Assembly (NCBI GenBank): GCA_963931925.1
Contig: OZ007579.1
Coordinates: 29,320,477-29,384,476 of the forward strand
From: Onchidella celtica
Lineage: Eukaryota; Mollusca; Gastropoda; Systellommatophora; Onchidiidae
DNA: 64,000 nucleotides
Reading direction: 5' to 3'
The position numbers and the translations under genes are program-made. This document shows positions 12,530 to 35,677 of the stretch, piece by piece. Position 1 is the stretch's first letter. The number at the start of each line of letters is the position of its first letter. The notes beneath the pieces were generated by a model, which worked only from the letters and a program-made list of their open reading frames with translations, was not told the origin of the DNA and ran no database searches.

Positions 12530-12965
12530 ATAGTATTTTATTTAATGACGATATAGTTTAATCACTTCGCGGCCGCAGTTAACATACGTATTTACTTACT
12601 GACTATAGGTCAATCATTCTATGCCTGCAGTTTATAAAACAATAATAAAGTTAGTTAATAAATATGAATTTTATTTAACGACTGTAACGTTTTATCACTT
12701 TGCGGCTGCATTTAAAATGAACTTCAATCAATACAATTCCTTTTTGACTCTAAACTTTAAACGTTTCAGAGTTACAGTTAATAAATAAATAAAATATGAA
12801 AGAGGATTGGTAATACGTCAAAACTATGTGATGTAGCAGTGAAATCTCCAGTCTAGCTCGGTATTTATTGCCCGAGGGAATATTCGTAAAAAAAATATTA
12901 AAAAATGAATCCAGTCACATGCGCTTGAGAACCCGGACCCCTGCCTGGCTCTCTTTCTCTCTCCG
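12530..12965 (-). repeat. AT-rich satellite-like repeat plus inverted-arm segment (left)
   Basis: Units resemble GCAGTTAA / TAAATA / TTAATGAC / TAGTTTAATCACTTYGCGGC and recur roughly every 60-130 bp. The part from 12820 is the reverse complement of 24650-24790, including GGCAATAAATACCGAG. So both the repeat and its unique flank belong to the inverted duplication. Confidence 0.7.
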
Positions 12966-13309
12966 TCTTTCTTGCCTGTGTGGGTGTCTCCATTAACTCC
13001 AAAACGAGGCACCGGGGACCTGAGACCAATAAACGTAGACGCGCATGGATTTTAAAACACAAAAAAAAAGGGGGGGGGGTGAGAGGGGGCGATGTTAATT
13101 TTTATGAACTTTGTTATGTCAGAGTTGCAGTCCATTGTTTGGTCCATTCTGCCAGAACCGAACCAACAACAACGATGAGGCCTTGGTAAAAGGAAACCTC
13201 ATCAGAAGTATGAAATTTTAAAAACATAATAATATATCCTATAAAATTACCCCTTTTCCCCAATTTATTCAATACTATTGCTTCTTGTACATCATACCAT
13301 AAAGGAAGT

Positions 13310-13430
13310 GAGGCCTCCGATGTAATCATGAAGGGCTGAGCCATAAATTCTGCAAAATACCATATTACGCATAGAAGGACGTAAGGTGTATGGCGACATA
13401 TCTTAAAAGGTCTTGAAGTTCGCTATAATT
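13310..13430 (-). repeat. Inner anchor of the inverted duplication (left)
   Basis: Reverse complement of 20040-20170, for example ATAGCGAACTTCAAGACC and CTTCATGATTACAT. This is the most central arm match I can see, placing the axis near 16.7 kb. Confidence 0.75.
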
Positions 13431-13554
13431 ATGTTTAATACATTCGTTGATTCTGAGCTACAACTGAGTTATGCCAGAAGAAAGTGTTCCGACATTTTGA
13501 GCCGAAAAAAAAAAAGACGCATTTTCTCATAGGGTAGAATTAAACAGTATGACC

Positions 13555-13680
13555 TGAAATTTCGTTCTGCTCATCAATTTTAATTTTTAAGCTAGCATCA
13601 CAAAACGTCGTCTCGCACACTGTGGGCCCAACATTAAAGAAGCACTCTCAAAGCTTATTCTTCAAAACTTTCTCCACCCC
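13555..13680 (+). repeat. Dispersed repeat family copy 1
   Basis: Shares the core CTAGCATCACAAAA ... TCGCACAC ... AAAGAAGCACTCTC with 46215-46340 and 61945-62065, and inverted with 56820-56900. Unclassified. The remainder of 13431-16820 is unique AT-rich sequence with no gene recognised. Confidence 0.65.
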
Positions 13681-16600
13681 TTTCAGCTCGCGTCTGATTC
13701 TGTATTCGACCCACCATTAAGGAATTTTGGACAGCTATATCAGAGTTATTTGTCTTATCATGACTGTCCCAGGAGAATTTTGCCATTTCTAGGTCAAAAT
13801 TTTTCCAAGGAATTTGAGGAGAAATAAACTTTTGCAAAAATTCGTGCACGAATATAAAATATAACGAGGAATTTTCAACAACAAATTCAATAATTATTAT
13901 ATCGTTAACTTTGAGCATGCATGTAGTATGTATAGCTGAAACTCAGTCTTGAACATTTTGAATAATCTGAGTCAAATAATATATTTGTTTATATTGAACA
14001 GACTTCTGTGAGTGTGATCATGAACTATAATTATTTCTTGAATTTGCCAATATTTTGCCAACATTTTGCCAACATTTTGCCAAAGTTTGCATTTTGAGAC
14101 TGAGATTTTCTCCCGGGAGAGATACAATGATATGCGGGACAGGAGAGTCCATGTTTCATAGAACATTTGGAGCAAGAGGTCCATTTCTAATGTCCTGTCC
14201 GTAGGACTTTTGGATCAGAGAGTTAAAAAACAATGGCACACCGGCTCAGTTAGAAAGTTTCCCACTCCTACACACAACGCAAACATTCGCAAAAGTTATG
14301 TAGGCGTACATGTAGGCCTGTGTTGATATGGTTGATAACTTTAGAATAACAGAATATATGGGGGGTGGCGTCTTGAGGAATGGAACGAATTTACACTTGA
14401 ATGTCCTCGCGTATCCGGCTTGACACGTTTTTAACATGTACATGTAAAAATGCATGTATTTTGATATGTGAATGTTGTTGGGTCACTAAGTTTCGAAAAC
14501 CAATATCGCCTATGTTAAATCTTGTATGTTGCATTCAAACGTACATCCATATCCAGCTTGTCGAATTCTATGGATTCTGGATGTCTGAGATTGTTGGCGC
14601 AGCAACATTTTCTGAAAGCCCGTGAAATTCTTTGCTTACCTTGCATTGGGGAAGAAAACGGAGAAAAAATTGCGACATGATCGCAGTTTGCACCGCCATG
14701 TCTTTGATTTACATCAAGAATGTGCCGTGGGTGTATTGCATTCTCCAGAGCCTGAGAATTTCCAAAGAATGTTGCATACATAATCGTTGACCGTGAACAT
14801 GAAATAATGACGCATGAAAGTTTCTTTTGTAATCGGCACCCTTGGGGCGTTTTTTGGAATGTTTGTCAGAATGTGTAAATTAGCACGTACGTTTATCGAA
14901 TAAGAACTTTAACCGAGCAAAAGGTGTTCTGCGTGCGTTCCTTGAACCTGAAAAAAACAACAACAACAAACAAACAAAACAAAACACACACACACACAAA
15001 AAAAACCCCAAACAAATCGCGTCAGCTCTTCAATGTGCCCCCGTCTAATAACAGTCCTGAATTAGTATGGCTGTATTTTCGCTGATCTTTGCGCAGAACC
15101 ATAATAAACATAACAATCTGAATATTTGTGGCCTTCTTGTCCTCTTTTGATATTCACAGTGTAATAGCATGAGCGGGGGATAATCACAAAGAAAAATCGG
15201 AATTATTGCTCGAATTTGCCAACATGGTCCAAAATTGTACATACTTCACCTTCGATTCATTCAGTCTAATATTAATGTGGACGGTATTTGGTGTGGTAGG
15301 GCTGAAACTTCCACTGAAGCCTGGCTATTCAGTGAAGTACCTACGCTCTGAGAGGGAAAGGGATATTAATGTGTGCCTCCACGGTATGAAAAGCGTACAT
15401 GGTGGGGCAGGGAATGTCCGGCGGTGGGGGGGGGGGCGCACTTTCGCATTTCAATTATAATAATAAATGAAAAGATTCGTTTTCATGTTAGTTATACTGC
15501 ACGTGAAGTGGTTGAATTGTATAGAAATCGTGTTTCTAATGAAATAGACAACTAATCCATACAGAATGCCAGGTAAAGTTTTAAAACACCAAGGCTTTAT
15601 CCTGGACATTCACCATTGTAATGGCCGTATACACTCGTGGTCGTACAAGGGAGGGGGAAGGGGGTGGGGAATTGAGTTAGGTCAGACGTATGAAAAGTGT
15701 AAGTATGCTACATGGGAGGTAAGAAATGAGCAAACTTCAGTGTAGACCTAGTAGTTTTTTGGATGACCCCCCTTTCGTCTGTTTTTTGTTTGTTTTTTTT
15801 TTGTCGTATTGCCACAGACATGATAAATATTAATTAATTAGATCTAGAAATTTAGGGAACGGAACATTTCAAACAACTTTTGTGTAATATCCAGAGATAC
15901 TTTTACGTGTGAATAAGAAAAGAAATGTGTCCACTGACATGCTTATTAGTTATTTATGGAAGGGTAAAGTGCATGAGGAAAGAAAGGCACAATTATGGGG
16001 GCAAAGGTCAACCTCTGTATTGAAATGATGAAGGGTTTATAATTGAGACTCTACATTGTGGTGTAAATGCTAATGCCATGACAGCCTGAATAATCCACCC
16101 GTGGTAGGTTTACAACAAAGAGGCTGGCGCTGAAACCGTAATTATAATAATAAAATGTAATCAAAGAGCATGAAAAAATATGAACAGGATCAGGGACAGC
16201 CGAAGAAACAGACTTTCATCCACTTTTATTCCTATGGTTTGATGATAACTTTAATGCAGACTCAAACCCTCCCTCTCTCTCCCGTAACCCCTTAAGTCAT
16301 GGTTGTTATGGATGTTTTCTGCTGTTGCTGTTGTTATTATTGTTTCATAAACTATAACCCTGGGGGCCTAGTGTTCATGCTTGTTTCCTTTTTTTTTTTT
16401 TAATTTTATTTCTGACAAATAACTTTGGAAGCCGGAAGTTAAGTTACTGTTGTTGTTTATGTAATAATATGCATGTTGAATGCATTTGATTTTTAAAAAA
16501 GTCAGCTTTATATGTTTCATAAATTTTGGATACAATAATGCGTGGCTGGACATTAGAGGACTAAAAATCCACTACTTTCATTGCATTTAGCTCAGGATTT

Positions 16601-16820
16601 CTCAACCTATATTGCCTCACACGACATTTCAAAGGGGGCAGGGGTGTTGAATTATGACTACCCCGGCTTGAAAATGCCTGGCTTGGTTGCTTCCAGGCCA
16701 TAACAATGTCATGAAATTTTAAATTGATCTATGTCCATCACTGTTATAGTAATGTAACCAATGATACACATCAGTAGCAACTATATACAATATAGATATG
16801 GATATCACATGAATATTGAA

Positions 16821-17196
16821 GGGACACGTTGGTCTCAATGCAAGGTGCTCGTCTCCTATGCCGAATGTACCGGGTTTGATCCTCGGTCGGTGCAGGCATG
16901 TTGGAATTTTTTTTTGGGGGGGGGGAGGGGGGGGGAGGGAAATTCCTGTCCCTGGCCCAATAGTATGTAGGACAGAGCACCTAGTCTTCTCAGATAAGGA
17001 CGAAAAACTCTGAAGGCCCGTGTGCACGTTGCGCGCGTTAAAGATTCCTTAGCAGTTGAAAGTCGAGAACAGCAGGCCATACAAGGCCCCTGCCCGGGCA
17101 AGATTCTTAAACAAAAACACAGAGAAATAAGAACAAAAAAAATCAAAACAAGAAAAGCGAGGTGTAAATGCCACAAATAGCGAACCTTCTAAAATA
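16821..17196 (+). mobile_element. tRNA-derived SINE, copy 1
   Basis: The head resembles a tRNA: an A-box-like stretch (GGTCTCAATGCAAGGTGCTCG) and a B box (GGGTTTGATCC). The body contains CAGATAAGGACGAAAAACTC and CCCGTGTGCACGTTGCGCG, and the tail ends GAGGTGTAAATGCCA...CCTTCTAAAATAAA. The copy at 55720-56180 has the same head, body and tail. A G-rich run (16914-16938) interrupts it. Confidence 0.8.
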
Positions 17197-17232
17197 AACA
17201 AATGAACACATGAGTAGTGCGTATCTAAGGGG

Positions 17233-17420
17233 AGCCACACAAAGGCCACCGATATTCGGTCACCGAGCCACTAGGCGCTTTAGGTGAGAAGAATTGCACT
17301 ATATAATTTCAACAACTGCACATAGAGTCCGCCTAGATTCGGTCCGTTTATATAGTGCAATTCTTCTCACCTAAAGCGCCTAGTGGCTCGGTGACCGAAT
17401 TCGGTGGCCTTTGTGTGGCT
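17233..17420. repeat. Hairpin repeat with 72-bp arms
   Basis: Left arm 17233-17304 and right arm 17348-17420 are inverted copies differing only at GATATTC/GAATTC, with a 43-nt loop. The motif ATATAG...AAAGCGCCTAG resembles a family also seen at 24172-24225 and 41195-41243. Probably a foldback MITE, immediately downstream of the SINE. Confidence 0.85.
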
Positions 17421-17879
17421 ACCCTAAGGTATGACAGGCATGGTACATGCCCTGATCGCCACGTGAAAAAGTGGGGGTGGGGTGGGGGGGGGGGTGGAGG
17501 GAGTCCACTTAGCCCTGATGAGTTTCATGTAGCGTCAGTGCCGTAATAATTTTTATTTGTTAATTAACAGATTAACGAGCTTGAATTGTATTTTTGGGCT
17601 ATTACAGTTACAGTAAATGTCTCCAATAAATACGTGTCAAATGTCTGCGATGTCAGTGTTTGCATAACCACTATCTTCCATACACATGCCCTTGCACATG
17701 AAGCAGTTGTAAATGTTATCACTTGGTAAAACAAAAATTTGAACCAGGAAGTTCAGATTGTTGCTCTGAGACTATTGCCACCCGCAGTGGGAAAACCCAT
17801 TCTGGGCAGCTTACCTCCCACGAAAAGTGCTTGAAACACTTGTAAATGAGTCATTTGTAAAATGCGCACATTAATGAGA

Positions 17880-18137
<258 letters not shown>

Positions 18138-18139
18138 TC

Positions 18140-20039
18140 ACACAGACAGACAAGAAAACAGACAGTAGACTGTATCAGCACCACACTTTTGTTCAACAAA
18201 GTGAAAGATACAATCTAAAAAAAATGTTAAGTGTTGCTTGACGATGATGTCATTGCCCGTGTGTCGTTTTACATACTCTTAATATACATTTTGGAAACTT
18301 GAAGGCTTTGTTCTCACATTTTGAAGAAAAAGGGCTGAACGTTCAGTCATGAAACTTAGTGAGATGAAAAGTAATGGATTAAGGTTGATCTCTACGGAGC
18401 CGGTTGGTGGATAAATTTTTCTGAAAAGTAATTAGACAGAAAACAAAACATTATGAGGCTGTGGGTTTCCTTTGCAATTTAAGAATTCGACAGCACAAAT
18501 CTGTTCAAAATAATGCACATCAACGTGCCGAGGAAATCATAATAGTTATTAGTTTTGTAACCCCCTGCATAGCTTGAGCTATTCTGATAATTGTATACAA
18601 TTTTAACTCTACTACTCTGACGTACTTGGGATGATTATTTTAGTTATGTTAAGCGTAGTTTCCACACATTGTGAGCTTCATGACGAAGGGACGAATAGAG
18701 GACAACAGATGTACAACGAAAGGGGAGCGGTCAATTTATCTGTAGGGGCGGACAGGTCACGTTAATTTGAGATATTTACTCTTTCGTGGTTATCAAATTT
18801 GCAGGGGGTGGGGGGGGGGGTGGGGTTACCCAACACGTACTGCAAATTTGTTAAATCTTATTTAATTTGTGTTGTTTTGGGGGATGAAAGCTTTGGAGAA
18901 ATTGATCATGAGAGTAACACAAACTTTTCAAAACTGAATTTGTCTCTACATTGGTTTTGGCGGTTCGCCCATTCGTCATAATTACAGAGAAGTAAAGCGA
19001 TCTCCTTTTTGTTGTACAGCTGTTATCTATTTTGCCCCTTCATCGTGAAACCGACGTCTTGCAAAATAGAACTCCGTTTATAATTCACCATACTTGGTTT
19101 TAACACTGGGCTAAGTGTTTCTTTTCTACTTAAGATCCTACTTGATACTGAAACAAAGGTTATCACTGAACTAGGTTAATACAAACCATGAAAAAGAAAG
19201 TTCACTGCAAAACTTAAAGCAATTATTGTTTCGAAAGGCCTTGATGATGCCGAGATGGAGTAAGACAGTGCTATGGCGATAAATCATGACAGCCTGTACT
19301 CCTGTACTCCAGATGAATATTTATATGAATATTTCAAAATCTGTTTTTGTTTTGTTTTGTTTATTTCTTTGTTTCTTTGTTTGTTTTCACGAAAAAAAAG
19401 AAAGGCTTTCATGACAGTTGTACACACCACAAGCATTAAAGACAGGCAAAAAGAACAAAAAATAATGATCGAGAAATTTTTTAATTGAAACTGTGTGAAG
19501 CAAATTCTTCGTAACATACAATTTCCTCAAGCCGTATCAGCATTCTATAACAGCGTTGTTCCTCTGTTTGTCTTGAGAGTGGGTGACATGCGACTGTTTG
19601 TTCGTATTGCAGTGCCGGGGGGGGGGGGGGGGGGTGCGGTCAGGAATTTTATGAGAAACCCATTTGCGCATAGCTGTTTTCGGGGGAAAAGAAGGTGGGG
19701 TGAGAAAATCACTCTGTTGGCGCACGACTTTACTCCACACGTCAGCAATTCCTTGGGAAACTGGAAGTGCATGTATGGCCTACGTGACTTTCCGTCCAGG
19801 CATACAAACAGTCATTATGACGCAATGCCTGAACCGGGAAGCCTGAGTGCCCGCGCTGACAATGTGTCACTGGTACACAATAAATTGTCATTGTCTGTTT
19901 CATTCCAAAATAACAAAATGGCAACACCCTTCACCCTTCAGCTTAGTTGTTATTATTTTTTATTATTGCTAGAAGAAAATGTGTCTTTTTTTTGGTTCCT
20001 GCTCATCGTGACTTGAAATCAGGGAAAGTATTAAAAATA
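18140..20039. other. Central spacer, no gene seen
   Basis: Mostly unique AT-rich sequence with G homopolymers (around 18805-18822 and 19617-19634). Frames here are short and show no domain. Confidence 0.5.
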
Positions 20040-20170
20040 TAGCGAACTTCAAGACCTTTTAAACTATGCCCACGCGCACCTCTACGTTTTCCTGTGCGTA
20101 ATATGATCTACTGTAGAAGTTAAGGCTCAGCGGTTAAAAAGCCTTTCATGATTACATTGGAGGCCTTACC
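20040..20170 (+). repeat. Inner anchor of the inverted duplication (right)
   Basis: Reverse complement of 13310-13430. It is followed at 20180-20232 by an (ATT)n run. Confidence 0.75.
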
Positions 20171-20198
20171 GCCTTTATAATATTATTGTTATTTATTA

Positions 20199-20229
<31 letters not shown>

Positions 20230-21039
20230 ATGAGCTCGGTGATTATCACTAGATAGTGGTAATAGAGGGATCTAGTATCACTGTATCATGGTAGGAAACC
20301 TGGAGAAATCATAGCGTCGCTTTGGTGCAAGACTCCTGTAACTAACATTTTTGGGCAAAATAACTTTTTTCATTCTTTGGGTCTGAAAATCAATAGCGCA
20401 CCTTGTGTCAAAAGCTCGTAGCTCAATTCTTATAAATAACGATATTGCAATAATCAAGTTCATTGTCTTTACAATATTACATAAGCCAAAGAAAATCAGT
20501 TTTTTGTGGCTCTCCTGCAAAATTTTCGAAAGGTCAGTTACAGGAGTCTTGCAGCAAAGCGACGATAGTGATAATAGCCCTCCAGATCTCCTTCCACTTT
20601 ATAGACTGATGTCGGACTACTTGCCCTATTACCATTTACGGGGCAACTAATCACACTACATTATACTACATAGTGAAAGTAGAGACTCTGTTCATTATTG
20701 TTAGATCTATTAGTGCAAACCAAATCAGCATAATGATTGTTTTAGACTCCAGCTGATTTTCAGAATTGTCGTTGTTTTACTTTCGGTTAGTTCAACCCTG
20801 GAAAAACAATCTCAGATAACTAGTCCTAACAATTTACTGCCCAAAAAAACTCTCATTGCTGCACATCAGCATAATTTACTCCCTGAACAGCCGTGTGATA
20901 ATGACAGCCGTCTAGCTCTGAACTGATATTACAGGACGTGTTTATGCAGGGATACTCCAGAACGTGGATTTTCTATTTTCAGTAAGCCCCCCCCCCTCTT
21001 TCCCCCTCCTTACCATCTTACGGCCAAAGAAACACAAAC

Positions 21040-21375
21040 AGAAAAAGAGACAGACAGACAGACAGACAGACAAGCAGAAACGAAGGAAGAGAGGCAGACA
21101 CTGAGAGAGACGTACATACACACACACAGAACGAGAGAAAGAAAGACAGACAGGGACAGAGTCAGATACACACACACACATACACATAAACACAGAGAGA
21201 TATACATACATCCAGACAGAGAAAGTCACAGACACACACATGATATGATAGACAGACTGACAGAGAGAGGCAGAGACAAAGACAAAGAGACACACACAAA
21301 CACATAAAGACAGACAGATAACGACGGAGAGACGGAGAGGGAATGAGAGAGAGAGACACAGACAGACAGATAAAC
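21040..21375. repeat. Degenerate ACAG/CA/GA microsatellite tract
   Basis: About 335 bp of purine-rich imperfect CACA, GACA and GAGA runs. Confidence 0.9.
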
Positions 21376-21477
21376 AAACAGCTAAGCGTATGAAAAACGT
21401 AAATAGGATAAATGGGATCGGAGGTTCGGAAGGGGCGGTCGAAAATTGCCCCCGGAAAACCCCGAGGGCTTGTAGTT

Positions 21478-22010
21478 TGTCACGATCACATTAGGATCAT
21501 AAATGCCGTGCTAGGTCACGACGTCAGTGAGTTAATTTTTACGATCTTGTTGATTATAACCAGCGTAATTTGTCCTTGAGCTGTTCTCGTGAACAGTTTG
21601 TTTTGAAACACCTTTTTTCTGATGGATGGAGAGAAGGAGGGGCGAGACAGAATAAATGTATAGCTAGGAATGACAGAGCAGTTCTCGACCCCGTGATTTT
21701 GATTAACATAGATAAGGGGCGAGTAAAGGTAGTTTATTTAGACGCTTAGTTGGCGTTCGGAAATTCGTGCATAAGAGTAGAAAGCACGGGGTTTGAAGAT
21801 TTTAGTAGTTAATGTTTCGCATTTTAAATTTTGTCTAGACCGTAAAATTGACCTTGATTTTGGCGCAAGGCCATGACAAGCATAAATTAATATTGCAGGC
21901 TGAGCTGAAGCGACTGCACCAATCAAATGTATGAATCTGGACGGAAGGTCGAGACATAGCTTTAGTATTTAAACCCGTGCAGAGCTTAGATAGAGGCCAC
22001 ATGTAGACAA
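21478..22010 (+). repeat. Diverged LTR fragment of the Gmr1-like family
   Basis: Starts TGTCACGA and is colinear with the LTR at 7537-8912 read on the minus strand, sharing TGCCGTGCTAGGTCACGA and GAGCTGTTCTCGTGAACAG. Similarity fades after about 22,010. No internal coding region is attached. It lies between other anchors than the left-arm copy, so it is an independent insertion. Sequence 22011-23330 holds only G-rich runs and unique DNA as far as I can see. Confidence 0.7.
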
Positions 22011-23329
22011 TCCATTTACGAGGTGGACGGCGATAGTCCTCAGCCAGATGAGAGACATAGAGACGCAGTTGAGCAGTCCATATTGTGAGGAGCGCCATGA
22101 TTTAAAGCTCCAAAGCCTAAGCTACTTGGTTTGATATAAACCCACAGCGTTTACATCCAGCGCTCTCACTCCCAGTGAGGGCCTAATGGTGAGAGTTCAT
22201 ACTAATTTGTAATGATGAAAGTGAACCGTTCTACTTACTTTTGAAGACAGTTTCAGAGCTACCGCCAGACAACGCATGGTTGTACAAGCATTCTCCATGG
22301 CGTGTCTAGAGGAAATGTCCATATCATAACATGTCTCATTGAATTAATAGAATTTAAACTGTTATATCCGTCGCCACGTGCGCGGATTCTATTTGGCATA
22401 TAACAATTATGACCTGCAAGTAGTTAGAGTGAATAAGTTAGTCTTTATAGAAAGCTGTAGTTTCATTAGTTAGATTCAGTTGCCTTTGAATTGATATTTA
22501 TATTTATAATTGTATTTGTTACATTAATTCCTGTAATTAAACTGCCCTACAGTTCTGCTAAAAATCAAAGCAATTGATTTATTTAGTTTTTAGAGTGCAA
22601 GTATTTTTTTTTGTGTGTTCGTCGATTGTGGGAGCGGACCTCGAAAGAGTGTCAGTCGAATTCTCCCCATCTAACCCACATCGCGACATAGTTTATTTAT
22701 GGCCCCTGTCTGTCCAAGCTACGGTGTTCAAAAAATAAAGTATATACCACTTTGTGGCTACGAGTAGATCTAATTCAGATCAACATTACAACATGATGAC
22801 TCGTTTGTGCTCAGTGCACAGAACGCTGTCAATGTTTGTACGTAATTTACGGGTTTTCCCGATTGCAGTCCTTTTTTCTCATAATAGGTTTCTGGCTAAA
22901 TCGCGGGGGAGGGGGGTGGGGGGAGAGGTTTCATTTTCAATTTCGGCGCCCTGGATGGAGGCAGGGGGGGGGGGGGGAAGAAACATTCGAGTCAGAACCC
23001 ATAGTTCCATTTGGGAGTGGGGGGGGGGGTAGAAAGAGGATTATAAATCTGAAACCGTTAAAGTTTAGAATTCATTGTGATATTATACCTCCCACTATAC
23101 TCCGTAATTTAATTCGTAACCACTGGGCGGATTTTCCAGGCCGATCGGAAAGGATCAGTGTGACCCTCAAGTACATTATCGTTTCATATCAGTGCTATGT
23201 GAACATGTGCGTATGTGCAAAGACTTGTGACAAAATTCAGATCGTTCGGAGATGTGCATTGAGAGGTTGGGGAAAAGTGAAAGAAAACTAAATTAATGAT
23301 CATGACACTTGATGGATTTCATGTGTGGG

Positions 23330-23600
23330 TTTATGACATACGTACTTACTTAATGACCGTATAGTTTAGTCATTCTATGGCTGCAGTTAATAAAACAATA
23401 CTAAGGTTAGATAATAAATACAGATTTTATTTAATGACTAAACTTTTATCAGTTTGTGACTACGGTACAAAACAACAAGAAGAAAAAAAAACAACAACTA
23501 ATTAATAGAATTACTTATTGACTGTAAACTTTAAGGTCTCACAGTTACAGTTAATAAATAAATCTAATAGGGATAATGTATTCCGACAATAGTACGTTGA
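23330..23600 (-). repeat. AT-rich satellite-like repeat, second block
   Basis: Same units and same orientation as 12580-12800 (TTAATGACCGTATAGTTTAG, GGCTGCAGTTAATAAAACAA). It lies opposite in orientation to 24820-25500. Confidence 0.65.
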
Positions 23601-24171
23601 GTTTACTCACTTTTAAACATGACCAAATAAACAAACGAACAACTGAAAACATGAGATATACATGTAGTTAGGAATGCTTGCCATGCGTCAACATCGATTT
23701 ACGTAATATTTGGCTGGCGCCAACATGAAAACGCACATGAGAAGACCTAGGTTTACAGAGAAGGAAAAACAATGTTTTACTTGAAGTTTTTTTTTAGTCA
23801 TCTAAACAAGAATTTCAAATATTGTAACCCTCCACCCCCCCCCCCCCTACTTTCACAGTAAAATCATACTACAGTGGAGCTAGGAGGTGAACATGGACAT
23901 GCAAGCAGCTAAACCTTTGTGACCACGAAACTGAAAACGATGAAACTTTGGGTATTGCCTCAATTACTGACAAATGAATTACGAAGACACATCCATTTCA
24001 AACAAAGTTCAGTCTTCAGTATTTTTTGTTTATGACTTTTGAGCTCCCAGCAAAGAGACGTACTTTCGCAGTGTAAATCCATATTCACTTTTCTTTACAC
24101 TTCGTTGCACGTGTGTATATTCTTTGAGACAACGGGCCAGCTAGTAATTAAAATATTAATACTAACAGAGT

Positions 24172-24225
24172 ACATATATACAGCACTTGTCTCCACATAG
24201 TGAACCCAAAGCTCTTTACAATGAA
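24172..24225 (+). repeat. Short dispersed repeat (CTCTTTACA type)
   Basis: TATATACAGCACTTGT...AAGCTCTTTACAATG resembles 41195-41243 and the arms at 17233-17420. Its extent is uncertain. Confidence 0.4.
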
Positions 24226-24649
24226 ATGGTAATACTACAAGGCTAAAAGGAGTCTGTTAGTAAGAATTCCAAAACAAGGCTAATTTTAGCTCTATTTTGA
24301 ATTTCTCTAATGAACAAATAGTTCACAATAGAAGAAATAAAAATAAAGGTTCACAGATTGTTTTCAAAAAAAGAAAATAAACAACAACAACTGAACAACA
24401 AAGCTATTGTGTGCAGTTGTGAGAGTATACTTGTGTGTGTTCAGGACAGGGCCTGGGAGAAGCAATCTGACTAATCGTGTCCACTTGGTCTTTCCGCCGT
24501 AGACATGATGCGGTGGTTCCCTACAATTTTCCCAACATTTGTAATAAATGTATCTAAGACAGCAGTTACGCCATTATAGCAGCTAATCTGAACATGCAAA
24601 AAAAGCCCTGAAACTGACTACCGGAAAAAGGAACGGGATTTCCTCAAGC

Positions 24650-25500
24650 TTTCACAGTCACATGAAGTCCGGGTTGCCAGTCAAGGCCATGTGACTGGAT
24701 TCACCCTTTTTTGTGTGTGTAAAACAGTGTTCCCTCTGGCAATAAATACCGAGCCAGACCGGACTTTCCTGCCATTCACTGCTACACCACGTCATATTCT
24801 TACGTATTACCAATCGTTGTTTCTATTTGATTTATTTATTAACTGTAACTGTGAGACGCTTAAAGTTTACAGTCAATAAGTAATTGTATGAATTAGAATT
24901 GTATTGATTAAAGTTCATTTTAACTGCCATCATAAAGTGACAGATCTTTAGGGTCATTTATAATTGGTATTTATTAGCTAACCTTAGTATTGTTTTATTA
25001 ACTGCAGCTAAGTATTGTTTTATTAACTGCAGCTACAGAATGATTGAACTATACGGTCATTAAGTAAATACATAATTATGTAAACTGGGGTCGTGAAGTG
25101 ATTGAAATATACCGACATTAAGTAAATTGCTATTTTTTTTTTGTACACTGTTTTTATTTAGCCGTGAAGCACTTGAAATATATGGTCTTTAAATAAGTAA
25201 GTATTCATCCCTTAAGTTCATCTACAAAGTGATAAATGTATACAACCATTAAGTAAATGGGTATTCTTTATTAACTGCAGCCATGAAATGATTAAAATTA
25301 CACAGCCATTGAGTAACTTAATATTTATTTGTTAACTGCAGCGAAGAAGTGAGTAAAGTATACTGTTTTTTAATTGCCTCAACATAGGGACTGAAGAGTA
25401 TATTTATTAAATAAATTTGTATTGTTAACTGCAGTCGCGAAGTGACTAATGTATATAGTCATAAAGTTTATTATTATTAGTTAATCTTTTAACTGCAGCT
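24650..25500 (+). repeat. AT-rich satellite-like repeat plus inverted-arm segment (right)
   Basis: The first ~140 bp are the reverse complement of 12820-12960. Then roughly eight imperfect ~55-65 bp units follow: TTAACTGCAG + YGAAGTGATTAAA + TATACRGTCATTAAGTAAAT. This is the densest tandem block of the family and ends about 150 bp before oxidase exon 1. A C19 run lies at about 25544-25562. Confidence 0.75.
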
Positions 25501-25656
25501 GCCAGGACTTCTTCCTTTCTTTTTGCTTCCCGATGGTAAAGCTCCCCCCCCCCCCCCCCCCCCGTGTAACAGCATATTTTATGGCATTTCTTAGGATTTA
25601 AGATTGATATTATTATTTGTCAGCCTTATTTTTGTTCTGTGGTATTTGGTTAACAG

Positions 25657-35677
<10,021 letters not shown>

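Noticed and set aside
19495..20016. 173-residue frame in the central spacer
   Set aside because: It contains a poly-Gly stretch from a G18 run and no domain.
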